Shown here piece after piece: positions 5,034 to 5,153 of a stretch of 5,153 nt of DNA. The translations under genes were made by a program, and so were the position numbers. Origin of the DNA: CAYMND01 sp964465065 (GTDB taxonomy: Bacteria > Acidobacteriota > Aminicenantia > UBA2199); contig CAYXHZ010000109.1 of assembly GCA_964465065.1 (NCBI GenBank), positions 1 to 5,153 on the forward strand, in the 5' to 3' direction. Under the pieces are notes generated by a model. That model did not search any database. It saw nothing but the letters and a program-made list of their open reading frames with translations, and was not told the DNA's origin. Each line of letters begins with the position of its first letter. Within the stretch, counting starts at the first letter, position 1.

Positions 5034-5153
5034 GTGAAGGCAAAAAAATTGCTGATTAAAAAAATTACCATTTCAAGGATCTCGGATGATTTTACCGCCA
5101 AAGTGTTTGGTGGAAATGTGAGTCCTTCGGACCTCGCCTGCTCACAACCTTGT
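5034..5153 (+). CDS. lanA: Class I lanthipeptide precursor (LanA), 3' end cut by the window edge
   Basis: Forty in-frame codons are visible, with no stop before the right edge. The GTG start follows GGAGG. The leader begins MKAKKLLIKKITISRISDD (1-19), a Lys-rich amphipathic stretch of the K-K-L-x-I/L-K-K-x-T-I type found in leaders of Gly-Gly class I lanthipeptides. It then reads FTAKVFGG (20-27), a double-glycine cleavage site for a C39 peptidase such as the one at 76-1. The visible core after G27 reads NVSPSDLACSQPC (28-40), with S30, S32 and S37 available for dehydration and C36 and C40 for ring closure. It is divergent from the modifying operon and has its own sigma-54 promoter, which would let substrate be made at a different level from the enzymes. 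The total number of rings and the C-terminus are unknown. The identity rests on leader pattern, Gly-Gly, Ser/Cys core and context rather than on a close known homologue. Confidence 0.85.
   Translation, partial: MKAKKLLIKKITISRISDDFTAKVFGGNVSPSDLACSQPC

Noticed and set aside
5023..5037. Four-codon upstream frame (M-E-E-K-stop) overlapping the precursor GTG
   Set aside because: Its ATG overlaps the GGAGG of the precursor and has no Shine-Dalgarno of its own; it is a by-product of the ribosome binding site sequence.
1..5153. CRISPR arrays, tRNA or rRNA genes, insertion sequences
   Set aside because: No regularly spaced repeats, tRNA-like cloverleaf, rRNA-like stretch or transposase motif was seen; the window is filled by the lanthipeptide genes and their control regions.

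Overview
The window holds most of a class I lanthipeptide (lantibiotic-type RiPP) gene cluster, and both window edges cut genes. Four genes read on the minus strand in the order LanC cyclase (4580-3360), LanB glutamylation half (3354-1072), LanB elimination half (1079-183) and the first 25 codons of a C39-peptidase ABC transporter (76-1, continuing off the left edge). Divergent from them, on the plus strand, a precursor peptide begins at 5034 and runs off the right edge after 40 codons.

The parts fit together as one pathway. The precursor has a Lys-rich leader ending in a double glycine, followed by a Ser/Cys-containing core. The two LanB halves would glutamylate core Ser/Thr with glutamyl-tRNA and then eliminate glutamate to give dehydroamino acids. 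LanC would add Cys thiols to these to form (methyl)lanthionine rings. The C39 domain of the transporter would cut behind the Gly-Gly and export the product. Active-site motifs are intact in all three modifying enzymes, and the catalytic Cys of the C39 domain is visible. The split LanB is unlike the single-chain dehydratase of the nisin type, and resembles the arrangement I recall for pinensin-type clusters.

The most notable structure is the 453-bp AT-rich divergent intergenic region (4581-5033). It contains two well-formed sigma-54 (-24/-12) promoter elements, one facing each way: a near-perfect one for the precursor (4935-4951) and a good one for the lanC operon (4641-4657). Between them lies a perfect 17-bp palindrome (4846-4862), centred about 108 bp upstream of the predicted precursor start. 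That is the usual place for a bacterial enhancer-binding protein. The inference is that the whole cluster is under sigma-54/enhancer-binding-protein control. No regulator gene is in the window.

The coding DNA is moderately GC-rich and the intergenic DNA is AT-rich. Clear Shine-Dalgarno sites precede lanC, the precursor and the transporter. These, with the sigma-54 promoters, suggest a Gram-negative bacterium such as a Desulfobacterota/Desulfuromonadota-type organism rather than Bacteroidota, which rarely use Shine-Dalgarno sites. This assignment is tentative.
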